The notes below the pieces were generated by a model that was not told the DNA's origin, ran no database searches, and saw nothing but the letters and a program-made list of their open reading frames with translations. A program made the position numbers and the translations under genes. DNA of 64,000 bases from Spirochaeta thermophila DSM 6578 (GTDB taxonomy: Bacteria > Spirochaetota > Spirochaetia > Winmispirales > Winmispiraceae): assembly GCF_000184345.1 (NCBI RefSeq), contig NC_017583.1:930001-994000 (forward strand), read 5' to 3'. Shown piece after piece: positions 8,258-16,169 of the stretch; the stretch's first letter is position 1, and each line of letters starts with the position of its first letter.

Positions 8258-8286
8258 TTGACAAGCCGCACGTCTATCCATTATAT
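8258..8286 (+). promoter_or_regulatory. Strong sigma-70 promoter for the signalling genes
   Basis: A perfect TTGACA (8258-8263), a 17-base spacer and TTATAT (8281-8286) stand 36 bases before the ATG at 8323. The promoter would drive the receiver/STAS-like/receiver gene and the hybrid kinase that follows it by ten bases. Confidence 0.82.
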
Positions 8287-8322
8287 TGAGAGAAGGTAAG
8301 ATCCGCTCATGGAAGGGGACAC

Positions 8323-9591
8323 ATGAAAAAGATCCTCGTCATCGATGAATCCTCGCATCTGAGGGAATACCTCACACAGAAGCTCCCGGAATACGGATTC
8401 GAGGTGATCTCGAGTCCCAATGCCCTCGACGGACTGGTGAAGATGCGTAACGAGGTCCCCGATCTCGTGATCCTGGACTCCTTTCTCTCGAGAGGAAGCG
8501 TGGAGGAGGTGCTCGACGAGAAGTCGAGTCACCCCAACACGAAGGGGATCCCCCTCATCCTCACCGCCGGCGCGATGGACAAACAGACCCTCCTCAGACT
8601 CGCCCAGAAGGGGATTCGGAAGATCCTCACCAAGCCCCTCAAGATCGATGTACTCCTCAAAGGGATCTCTGAACTGCTGGGTGTCCCCGTCACGCTCGAT
8701 GATACGCCGTGCATCATCGAGGCCCATGTGAACGAGGAGATCGTCTTCATAGAAGTAGCGCAGGGCCTCAACAAGGAGAAGATCGAGCTCCTCCGCTACA
8801 AGCTCGCGGAGCTCATGGAACTCTACAAGCTCAAGGTCCCGCGGGTGCTGGTGATCATGAGCAGCCTCGAGATCACCAAGGACGATTCCCTCAAGCTCGC
8901 CGCCCTCTTCCACATCGTGCTCGAGGAGACGAAGACGCGACCCCGTTTCGTCAAGGTGCTCACCACCAGCGAGTTCGTGAGGGAGTACCTCGCCCACCAC
9001 GACGACTTCCAGAAGATAGAGGTGGCCGATTCCCTCGAGAAGGTGATGGACGCCCTCCTGGGAGAGAAGGCCGAAGTGGGAGGGCAGCCCGCGGAACACA
9101 TCCTCTCCTCCCAGAGGCCCGACACGGCGCGGGAGGAGAAATTCCATCTGCGGTTCGATGCGGAGAAGGTGGAAGAGAGATCGGCACGACCCTCCTCCGG
9201 CGCCCTCCTTGGGGCCCTTCCCCGCGGTGCACTCTTCTGTGTGGTCGACGACGATCTCGTGATCCAGGAGCTGGTGAAGAAGGCCTTCTCCGATGTGGGG
9301 ATCACGGTGAAGGCCTACAACAATGGACGTGAATTCGTCATGGACGAGGAGGGCGTTTCCCGGTGCACGCTCCTCTTCCTCGACCTCCTCATGCCCCAGA
9401 TGGATGGATTCGCCACCATGCAGGCCCTCAAGTCCATGGGTGCCTCGTTTCCCATCATCGTGCTCTCCGCCCTCTCAAAGCGCGAGACCGTCCTCAAAGC
9501 GGTAGAATACGGGGTGAAGAGCTATGTCGTGAAACCCCTCAAGCCGGAGCTCCTCCGCAGAAAGGCGGTGGAGGTCCTCATCTCACTCTAG
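8323..9591 (+). CDS. Response-regulator-like protein: receiver, STAS-like middle domain, receiver
   Basis: This is a 422-residue cytoplasmic signalling protein. Residues 1-120 form a receiver domain with acidic D8/E9, a phospho-acceptor candidate D52 (LVILDSFLS) and K104 in KILTKPLK. Residues about 135-250 alternate strands and helices in a STAS-like pattern ending REYLAHHDDFQKIEVADSLE. Residues about 300-422 form a full C-terminal receiver (VVDDD, FLDLLMPQMDG, KPLKP). There is no DNA-binding or enzymatic output domain, so output is probably by protein contact. It lies ten bases upstream of a hybrid kinase gene, its likely partner. Known: receivers are phosphorylated on Asp; STAS domains mediate partner switching. 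The STAS call is by pattern only and is less sure than the receivers. Confidence 0.8.
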   Translation: MKKILVIDESSHLREYLTQKLPEYGFEVISSPNALDGLVKMRNEVPDLVILDSFLSRGSVEEVLDEKSSHPNTKGIPLILTAGAMDKQTLLRLAQKGIRKILTKPLKIDVLLKGISELLGVPVTLDDTPCIIEAHVNEEIVFIEVAQGLNKEKIELLRYKLAELMELYKLKVPRVLVIMSSLEITKDDSLKLAALFHIVLEETKTRPRFVKVLTTSEFVREYLAHHDDFQKIEVADSLEKVMDALLGEKAEVGGQPAEHILSSQRPDTAREEKFHLRFDAEKVEERSARPSSGALLGALPRGALFCVVDDDLVIQELVKKAFSDVGITVKAYNNGREFVMDEEGVSRCTLLFLDLLMPQMDGFATMQALKSMGASFPIIVLSALSKRETVLKAVEYGVKSYVVKPLKPELLRRKAVEVLISL

Positions 9592-9601
9592 GAGGCTCCC
9601 G

Positions 9602-11959
9602 TTGCAGCGGATGTCCAGCTTTTCTTCGCCCATGCTCCTCGAGGTTCTGGAACACGTGCCGGTGGGGATGATCCTGCTCTCCCCCGAGGGGGACATCCTG
9701 GCTGCGAACGGCCGATTCCTCGATATGGTGGACTGGAGCGAGGAGGAGCTGGACGGGGTGAGGTTCCCCCAGATCATCTATTCATCGGACGAACCTGTGG
9801 TGAGTTCGTTCATCGATCGCCTCGCCCGCGGAGAGGCGCATCAGGCCGGCCTCCTGGTACGGGCGGCCCGTAAGGATGGGAGCATTGCCTGGTGGCGACT
9901 CTGGGGATTCTCGAGGGGAGCAGAGGTCCTCCTCGGGGTCTTCGACATCACGGATCAGAAGGTCACCGAGGAACACCTTCGGAAGGAGCGGGAGGAGGCG
10001 ATAAGGTCGGTGCAGTCCAAGTCCCGGTTCCTCGCCAACATGAGTCACGAGATACGCACCCCGCTTCACACGATCCTCGGTATGACGGAACTGCTCGAAG
10101 ACACACGTCTCGACGAGGAGCAGCGGGACTACGTGCAGCAGATCAGGTTCTCGGGAGAGGCCCTTCTCGCCCTCATCAACGATATCCTGGATTACTCGAA
10201 GATAGAGGCCGGAAAGCTCCCCATGGAGATCATCGACTTCGACCTCTACGAGGTGGTGGAGCAGGCCGTGGGTATGGTCTCACTCCAGGCGCACAAGAAA
10301 CACCTCGAAGTGGTGGTGGATATCGGTGAGGAGGTGCCCCGCAGGGTGAAAGGCGATCCCCTCCGCATACGCCAGATCCTGGTCAATCTGGCCAACAATG
10401 CGGTGAAGTTCACGGAGAAGGGGCATGTCTTCTGCCGTGTACAGCTCGTGCAGCAGAGGAAGGGAGTGGCGTGGGTGGCGTTCACGGTGGAGGATACCGG
10501 TATAGGCATACCCGAGAACAAGAAGCATAGACTCTTCCGGGTCTTCAGCCAGATCGACGAATCCACCACCAGGCGTTTCGGCGGTACGGGGCTCGGACTC
10601 GCGATTTCGAAGAGTCTCGTGGAGATGATGAAGGGTGAGATAGGGGTGAGAAGCAGGGAAGGGGAGGGGAGCTCTTTCTGGTTCCTGCTCCCCCTGCCGA
10701 TCGTGGAATCCTACGAACCACCCGTATCGCTTGGAGAGGTGGGAAGCCTCCTCCTCGTGGAGGACTACCCCCTCACCAGGAGGGTGCTCCACCGATACTT
10801 ACAGCGTTATTTCCCCCATATCGACGATGCCTCCACAGGAGCGGAGGCGCTCAGGAAGATGAGAGAACGGGCCGAACGAGGGGAGATATACGACCTCGTG
10901 CTGGTCGATCTCACCCTTCCCGGCATGGACGGATGGCAGTTCGCGAGCGAGGTGAACGCCGACAGGAGCATCAACGACACGCGGATGGTCCTCATGAGCC
11001 CCATGGGGGAGGGTGCAGAGGCGAAGATGAAGCTCCTCAAGTGGTTCGACGCCTACCTCGCCAAGCCGGTGAGGAAAGACGACCTCTATCGAACCGTCGC
11101 CAGGGTGGTGAACGAGGAGATGGAACTCGAAGGGGTGGAAGCGGAAGGGCCTGAAGGAGGAGAGGAAAGGCCCGCGGATGCAGGTAACTATCTCATCCTC
11201 GTGGCGGAGGATCACATAGTGAACCAGGAGCTCTTTTTCACCATCCTCTCTCGACTCGGTTACAGGGTCGAGCTTGCGGGCAACGGGAAAGAGGCGGTGG
11301 AGAAGGGGCTCGCGCTCAAACCCGACCTCATCTTCATGGACGTACAGATGCCCGAGATGAACGGCTACGACGCCGCCCGGGTCCTGAGGGAGCACGGATA
11401 TGAGGGGCCGGTGATCGCGGTGACGGCGAGCGCCTTCAGGGAGGACAGGGAACGGGCCCTCGCGGCCGGTATGAGCGATTTCCTTCCCAAACCATTCAAG
11501 AAGAAGGATCTGCTCCCTGTGCTCCAGAAGTGGCTGTCGGATACCAAGAGGGATGGACCCGCTCCTGAGTCGGCTTCGACCGAGACCGTCCCCGTCGAGA
11601 AAGTGGGAGAAGAGGATCTCTTCGACCTCACCGGGGCGAGAGAGGCCTTCATGGATGACATGGACGTGCTCTCGAACGTGATCGATCGGTTTTTCGAGCG
11701 ACTTCCCCAGCAGTTCGGCCGGATAGAGGAAGCCCTCTCGAGGCAGGATGCCGAGACGGTGCGTACCGAGGCCCATGGGATCAAGGGGGGGAGTTGGAAT
11801 CTCTCCATGAAGTTGTTGGGCGACCTTGCGGCCGAGATGGAGACGGCGGCGAAGGAGGGGGATATCTCCCGGTGCAAGCAGCTTTTTCCCCGTCTCAAAC
11901 AGGGCTTCGTACGGACGAAGGAGTACGTGGAACGCAGCCTCTCCCCCCAGCACTCCTAG
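9602..11959 (+). CDS. Hybrid sensor histidine kinase (PAS-HisKA-HATPase-REC-REC-HPt)
   Basis: This is a 785-residue soluble phosphorelay kinase. Domains in order are: PAS (about 12-125), HisKA with the phospho-acceptor H149 in NMSHEIRTPL, and HATPase_c (N box with NNAVKFTE, G boxes DTGIGIP and GGTGLGL). Two receivers follow (VEDYPL/VDLTLPGMDG and AEDHIVN/FMDVQMPEMNG), then a C-terminal HPt domain with H725 in EAHGIKGGSW. No membrane segment is visible, so it senses a cytoplasmic signal, probably through PAS. A TTG start at 9602 is preferred because AGGAGG ends six bases before it; ATG at 9611 is possible. It follows the double-receiver gene by ten bases and is probably co-transcribed. All key phosphorelay residues appear intact. 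Confidence 0.93.
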   Translation: MQRMSSFSSPMLLEVLEHVPVGMILLSPEGDILAANGRFLDMVDWSEEELDGVRFPQIIYSSDEPVVSSFIDRLARGEAHQAGLLVRAARKDGSIAWWRLWGFSRGAEVLLGVFDITDQKVTEEHLRKEREEAIRSVQSKSRFLANMSHEIRTPLHTILGMTELLEDTRLDEEQRDYVQQIRFSGEALLALINDILDYSKIEAGKLPMEIIDFDLYEVVEQAVGMVSLQAHKKHLEVVVDIGEEVPRRVKGDPLRIRQILVNLANNAVKFTEKGHVFCRVQLVQQRKGVAWVAFTVEDTGIGIPENKKHRLFRVFSQIDESTTRRFGGTGLGLAISKSLVEMMKGEIGVRSREGEGSSFWFLLPLPIVESYEPPVSLGEVGSLLLVEDYPLTRRVLHRYLQRYFPHIDDASTGAEALRKMRERAERGEIYDLVLVDLTLPGMDGWQFASEVNADRSINDTRMVLMSPMGEGAEAKMKLLKWFDAYLAKPVRKDDLYRTVARVVNEEMELEGVEAEGPEGGEERPADAGNYLILVAEDHIVNQELFFTILSRLGYRVELAGNGKEAVEKGLALKPDLIFMDVQMPEMNGYDAARVLREHGYEGPVIAVTASAFREDRERALAAGMSDFLPKPFKKKDLLPVLQKWLSDTKRDGPAPESASTETVPVEKVGEEDLFDLTGAREAFMDDMDVLSNVIDRFFERLPQQFGRIEEALSRQDAETVRTEAHGIKGGSWNLSMKLLGDLAAEMETAAKEGDISRCKQLFPRLKQGFVRTKEYVERSLSPQHS

Positions 11960-12068
11960 AGTGGAAGCGCATTCTTCTTTCCCCTTTTGCTTTTTTGCGA
12001 TACTATATCTACCGTGATCAGGACGTTCTGAGTGCTCGCTGTACACCTTTAGTAGAGAAGGAGCAGGT

Positions 12069-13394
12069 ATGCAGTACGAGGAACTGGGACTACATCAGTA
12101 CATCGCGCGACCGCTCTCTCAATCCGGGTATCTCGAGCCTTGGCCGGCCTTCATCCATCTCATGGAGCGGTATCGTGAAAGGCGGGATGCCCTCTTCGAC
12201 GCCCAGTATCTCCACGCCCGGGTGGCGGCCTATGTGAGCATGGCCTATCAGAGCCTCCTCGATGCAGAGCATGCGGAGAAGAAGGCGCTCATTCTGGTGC
12301 CCATCCATGAACTCGAGAACCTGGTCCATCATGAGGCGGAGGTGATCGGTCGTTACCTGGAGTACAGGTGCGGAATCGCCGGACGGAGCGAGGTGACACG
12401 GGCTCCAGAGCGGTATCAGCTCCTGGTGGGTGTTCCACGGACCGTGCGCTCCATGATGGAGCGGGGGCAGATCGATCCCGCTTCCCTCACCTGCCTCGTA
12501 GTCGATGAGGCGCACAGGATGCTCCTCGACGACAGCCTCTACGAAGTCCTCGATCTCCTTCGGCCTCACCGATCGGAGCGTCTCTCCTATTTCTTCTCTT
12601 CTGTCGTTTCTCTGGAGATGCGGAATCTCGCGTGGAAGTACGCCGATCATCCCGAGGAGGTGAGGCCGAGGCCCTCCATCTCCATCCTTTCGGGCGTGGA
12701 GGAGAGGGTCTACCATCTCGCAGGGCACAGGAAACTGAAAGCCCTCGAGGCCCTCCTCAGGCGCTTCCCCTCCCACGACACCATCGTCTTCACCGGCGGC
12801 GACGAGGTGAGCCAGCAGGTCGCTGGGGCCCTCCTCATCGGCGGCATCAAGAACTACTGCGTCACCGGCGATATGCCCCGGCACAAGGGATTCCTTCTCG
12901 GTGAACCTCTCGGGGCTTCCGGCCGGGTAGTGGTCGTGACGTCCGAGTCCACTTCCCGGAACCTTCACGTGCCCGCCTTCTCGATGGTGGTGAACTATCA
13001 GATGCCTGTCTCCGGCGACTCCTATCTTTACCGGATTCGATTTCTCGAGGAGGGGGTCGGCCCCCTCTGCATTTCTCTGGTCTCGGAGGCGGACGCCTAC
13101 GACTACCTGGAGACGGAACTCGACATGGAAAGGCACCTCCCCTCCTTCCCTCTGGGGGAACTCCTGGAGGGCTCCCTGAGGGCCGGGGAGAGGCGGCGGA
13201 GAAGCGGATCCGGCAGGAAGAGAGAAAGGAGACGTCGTCCTCCTGGGGGAAGACATCCGGAAGGAGGACAGAGCAGGGGAGGGGAGAGACAGGTGAGGAG
13301 GGAAGAGATCGTCTCCTCCCGACCTCCTCTCAGGGGGAAGTCTCTCGAGGAGAGGGTTGCGTACTACCAGAGAAAGTACGGTGAGAGATTCTGA
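12069..13394 (+). CDS. DEAD-box helicase-like protein with degenerate ATPase motifs
   Basis: This 441-residue protein aligns along its length with RhlE/RhlB-type DEAD-box RNA helicases. The Walker A motif (AQTGTGKT in active enzymes) is AQYLHARV at residues 45-52, so the catalytic Lys is gone. Motif Ia is PIHELE instead of PTRELA. Motif II is DEAH at 146-149. Motif III SAT is SSV. Motif VI HRxGRxxR reads YRIRFLEEG, losing the arginine fingers. The final 75 residues are a basic Arg/Gly-rich tail typical of RNA-binding extensions. What is seen implies no ATP hydrolysis; an RNA-binding or scaffolding role is inference. GGAG precedes the ATG. The frame is intact, which argues against a plain pseudogene. 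Confidence 0.75.
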   Translation: MQYEELGLHQYIARPLSQSGYLEPWPAFIHLMERYRERRDALFDAQYLHARVAAYVSMAYQSLLDAEHAEKKALILVPIHELENLVHHEAEVIGRYLEYRCGIAGRSEVTRAPERYQLLVGVPRTVRSMMERGQIDPASLTCLVVDEAHRMLLDDSLYEVLDLLRPHRSERLSYFFSSVVSLEMRNLAWKYADHPEEVRPRPSISILSGVEERVYHLAGHRKLKALEALLRRFPSHDTIVFTGGDEVSQQVAGALLIGGIKNYCVTGDMPRHKGFLLGEPLGASGRVVVVTSESTSRNLHVPAFSMVVNYQMPVSGDSYLYRIRFLEEGVGPLCISLVSEADAYDYLETELDMERHLPSFPLGELLEGSLRAGERRRRSGSGRKRERRRRPPGGRHPEGGQSRGGERQVRREEIVSSRPPLRGKSLEERVAYYQRKYGERF

Positions 13395-13399
13395 CACGC

Positions 13400-13428
13400 T
13401 TGCCTGTCGTGGTGTTTTTCGATAGGAT
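13400..13428 (+). promoter_or_regulatory. Predicted promoter of the CheY-like gene
   Basis: TTGCCT (13400-13405) and TAGGAT (13423-13428) are 17 bases apart in the 69-base gap before the CheY-like gene. The predicted start site is about 29 bases upstream of the ATG. The match is moderate. Confidence 0.45.
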
Positions 13429-13463
13429 CGTGGGAACAGACGAGTGTACATGAGGAGCGGAGC

Positions 13464-13901
13464 ATGAAACTGAAAGGTGATCTCCCCGTCGGGGATCAAG
13501 CCGGAAAGTTCGAAGGGCGTAAACCGGATGGCACCCCTTATAAGATATTGATCGCGGACGATTCCATCTTCGTGACGAAACAACTGAGGCAGATCCTCTC
13601 CTCGGCGGGGTTCGAGGTGATCGGCGAGGCCAACACCGGGGAGGAGGCGGTGGAACTCTACAAGAGCCTCCATCCCGATGTGGACCTGGTGACACTCGAC
13701 ATTACCATGCCGAGAATGGACGGGATCACTGCTTTGAAGAAGATCATGGAATTCGACGCCGATGCACGTGTGGTGATCATAAGCGCCCTCGGGCGTGATG
13801 ATCTCGTGAAGACGGCCCTCCTCGAGGGAGCGAAGAACTTCATCGTGAAACCACTCAACAGAGAGAAGGTCCTCGAACGGATTCTCATCGCCTTGAGGTA
13901 G
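13464..13901 (+). CDS. CheY-like single-domain response regulator
   Basis: This 145-residue protein is a receiver domain with a 27-residue N-terminal tail and no output domain. Conserved residues are the acidic pair in IADDS, the phospho-acceptor Asp in VTLDITMPRMDG, the Ser/Thr switch (IISALG) and Lys in FIVKPLN. Its chemotaxis-CheY-like sequence (VIGEANTGEEAVELY) suggests flagellar or chemotaxis signalling, but no che genes are in the window. It may receive phosphate from the nearby hybrid kinase. GGAG sits just before the ATG. Confidence 0.88.
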   Translation: MKLKGDLPVGDQAGKFEGRKPDGTPYKILIADDSIFVTKQLRQILSSAGFEVIGEANTGEEAVELYKSLHPDVDLVTLDITMPRMDGITALKKIMEFDADARVVIISALGRDDLVKTALLEGAKNFIVKPLNREKVLERILIALR

Positions 13902-14011
13902 CCCGACCTTTCCAAAAATCTATAAAACCTCAAAGATCTCTAAAAAAAATAAGGTGATTACCATTTTTGAGCCACCTGTGGTATAATACCGAAGAGAGAG
14001 GTGGCACGGAT

Positions 14012-14773
14012 ATGGACGTCGTAAGTCTTTCAACACTTGCAAGCGATAGAGAGAAAACGGTCTCCTATCTGAGAGAGAAAGGTCTCCTCGTCACGTACAC
14101 CCGGTGTCCCTTCTGTGGAAGTGAGCATATAGGCGAGGTGAGACGAGAGAAGTACAAGTGCTACCAGTGCAGGAAAGAGTGGAGCATACGACGAGGGAGC
14201 ATCTTCGAGGGGATGAAGCTCTCCTGGGAGAAGATCCTGTGGGCAATGAAGCTCTTTGAGATGGAAGTTACCGCCCACAAGGCGGCTTTGCAGTTACGGC
14301 TCTCCTATGAGGTGACGCTGAGGCTCTACACATTGTTTCGGAAGGCGATATGGGTCCACACCCAGAAGGAGGGGAAGAGCCTGCTCGAAGGTGAAGTAGA
14401 GATGGACGAAAGTTATTTTGGAGGAAAGAGAAAGGGGAAGAGGGGGAGAGGGGCGGCAGGGAAGATTCCTGTGTTTGGGATTCTCGAGCGAGGGGGAAAA
14501 GTGCAGGTGGAAGTGGTGGAGCAGGTAAGTGCGGAGGAGCTTGTACGACTGGCAGTGGCCAAAGTGAAGCGGGGATCGCTTGTGTATACCGACCGGTTCA
14601 AGAGCTATGATGGGCTTGTGAGCTATGGATTCAGGCACAAGCGGATTGATCACGGGAAGCGATTTGCGAATGGGAAAGTGTACATCAATGGGATAGAGGG
14701 GTTTTGGAGTTATGCGAAAGGGCGGCTGCTCCAGCATCACGGGGTGAGTGTAGAACGTTTTCCGGGACTGTAA
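14012..14773 (+). pseudogene. IS1595-type (ISXO2-like) transposase, 3' end lost
   Basis: The protein from ATG 14012 begins with a Cys4 zinc ribbon (CPFC...CYQC) and continues with the ISXO2-like DDE domain: MDESYFGGKRKGKRG, VYTDRFKSYDGL, and NGIEGFWSYAKGRL. It stops abruptly after VERFPGL, where the left end of an IS256-type element begins (14764). The normal C-terminus of this family is missing and is not found on the far side of that element. So the gene is a truncated remnant. An extended -10 (TGGTATAAT, 13979-13987) lies upstream. A leftward TTG at 13967 keeps the frame open but has no binding site. Terminal repeats of the original element could not be identified. Confidence 0.82.
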
Positions 14774-14808
14774 CATCGAGTGTTGAAAAAGGCGGGGAAA
14801 AAAGATAA

Positions 14809-14856
14809 GGGGTATCTCCCACCACACTAATCCTTTTTTCAAGGAGGAGATACCCC
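14809..14856 (+). promoter_or_regulatory. 11-bp inverted repeat enclosing the transposase ribosome binding site (copy A)
   Basis: GGGGTATCTCC (14809-14819) pairs perfectly with GGAGATACCCC (14846-14856), which abuts the ATG. The AAGGAGG ribosome binding site overlaps the right arm. A transcript entering from outside the element would fold and mask the site. The same hairpin is present in copies B and C. Confidence 0.7.
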
Positions 14857-16101
14857 ATGAAGCGTGGTAACACACGCACACTGATTGAGACACAGTATAC
14901 CCTCTCTGATCTGATGAAACAAGTGGAAGACCAGCTACGGGAGGAGGTGCGCCACACCTACAAGACGTACCTGGAACACCTCCTTGAGACGCTGAGAGAG
15001 GAGGCAGTAGGACGACCACGATATGCACGAGGGGAGGCTGAGAAGGCACCGTACTACCGGTACGGCTACAGGAAATGGAAGAGCGTGCAGACCCCCTGGG
15101 GGCCGATCGAGGATGTACGCGTGCCCCGCATCCGCACCGGCGGGGGGAAGGAGGTGAAGCTGGTCGCCTATGAGCAGAGGCTCGTGGCCCTCGCCGAGCA
15201 GCTCCTTCTCGGGTATGTGGGAGGGATGAGCGCGCGGACGTGGGCCATCCTGTTACGGGAGCTGGGGATAGGCGAGGCTCACCCGCAGACACTCCTGCGG
15301 CTCATAAAGCGTCTTCGTGAGGAGAAGGAGCAGTGGCGGAGGAGGTCCCTTAGAGGAGTGAAGGCCCTTGTGCTGGATGGAGTGTGGGCAAAGAGGCGTG
15401 GGAGGGGTCAGAAGAAGCTGGTTGTCCTGAGTGCCGTGGGGGTGAAGGAGGACGGATCTCATGAGCTCCTCGACTGGGTCGTTGCGGAGCAGGAGGACCA
15501 GGCGAGCTACGAGCGACTCCTTACCAGGCTCTATGAGCGAGGGCTTCATGAGGTGGAGCTGGTGGTGGCCGATGAGGCTGAGGGGATCCGGCAGGCCGTG
15601 GAGACGGTGTATCCTGAGGCGAAGAAGCAGGTATGCCTCTGGCACCTGCAGGGTACGCTTGAGCAGAAGCTCCTGCAGGACATGGGGGAACGGAAGGGGA
15701 AGAACGCAGACCTCCAGAAGGAGAGGCGAGCTTTTCGAGCGGAGTACTGGAAGCTCTTTGAGGCAGGAGGGAAGGAGGACGCAGCACGTGCGTTGGAGGC
15801 ATTCGTGAAGAAGTGGGCGGCGAAGGCTCCCCGGATGACGGCCTCCCTCCTGTGGCGGAAGGACCGGCTTTTCTCCTATCTGGAGTTACCCTATGAGTGG
15901 AAGGAGAAGGTGAGGACGAGCAACCTTGCGGAGAACATGTTTCGACACATGAGGAGCTTTCTGCGGAGGTATCCTGGGTATATGAGCCGTGCCCATGCGG
16001 ATGAGGTGGTAGGCCTCTACGTGGTGGGCATGCAGGTGATACAAGAGGTGGGGAGATGCACCCCTTATCAACTCCAGCTCAATTTCAACACTCCCCCTTG
16101 A
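14857..16101 (+). CDS. IS256-family (mutator-type) transposase, copy A
   Basis: This is a 414-residue DDE transposase. The catalytic pattern is visible: first Asp in VLDGVWAKRR, second Asp in VVADEAEGIRQ, the family C-x2-H (CLWHLQ), and the last acid in TSNLAENMFRHMR. It recognises its own terminal repeats and moves the element by a copy-out mechanism (family knowledge). The N-terminal third differs strongly from copies B and C (for example MKRGNTRTLIET versus MTHVPATHSTL), while the remaining two thirds are nearly identical to copy B. The frame is intact and ends inside the right terminal repeat. Confidence 0.92.
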   Translation: MKRGNTRTLIETQYTLSDLMKQVEDQLREEVRHTYKTYLEHLLETLREEAVGRPRYARGEAEKAPYYRYGYRKWKSVQTPWGPIEDVRVPRIRTGGGKEVKLVAYEQRLVALAEQLLLGYVGGMSARTWAILLRELGIGEAHPQTLLRLIKRLREEKEQWRRRSLRGVKALVLDGVWAKRRGRGQKKLVVLSAVGVKEDGSHELLDWVVAEQEDQASYERLLTRLYERGLHEVELVVADEAEGIRQAVETVYPEAKKQVCLWHLQGTLEQKLLQDMGERKGKNADLQKERRAFRAEYWKLFEAGGKEDAARALEAFVKKWAAKAPRMTASLLWRKDRLFSYLELPYEWKEKVRTSNLAENMFRHMRSFLRRYPGYMSRAHADEVVGLYVVGMQVIQEVGRCTPYQLQLNFNTPP

Positions 16102-16112
16102 CAGTGCCCATC

Positions 16113-16141
16113 TTGCACCCTCCTGTCGCCCTCCCTATAAT
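16113..16141 (+). promoter_or_regulatory. Sigma-70 promoter of argH
   Basis: TTGCAC (16113-16118), 17 bases, and a perfect TATAAT (16136-16141) precede argH. The -35 begins only five bases after the right end of IS copy A, so the insertion or rearrangement left the promoter intact. Confidence 0.82.
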
Positions 16142-16169
16142 GGCTCACACGCTGGCATGAGGAGGGTCC

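Larger units (their letters stand above)
14764..16108 (+). mobile_element. IS256/mutator-type insertion sequence, copy A
   Basis: The left end starts GGGACTGT (14764) and the right end finishes ACAGTGCC (16108). Behind these tips both ends share GTGTTGAAA, giving a bipartite terminal inverted repeat of about 25 bases. The element is 1345 bases, 15 longer than copy C, matching a transposase five residues longer. The flanking 8-mers (CGTTTTCC and CATCTTGC) do not match, so no target duplication remains. With the missing 3' end of the IS1595-type gene, this points to an adjacent deletion or recombination after insertion. Confidence 0.9.

Noticed and set aside
12069-13394. Calling the DEAD-box-like gene a pseudogene
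   Set aside because: There is no frameshift or internal stop, the expression signals are good, and non-catalytic motifs are well kept, so a maintained non-enzymatic protein is more likely.
16097-16141. Hybrid promoter from the IS copy A TTGACA to TATAAT in front of argH
   Set aside because: The spacing is 33 bases; TTGCAC at 16113 with exactly 17 bases is the proper -35.
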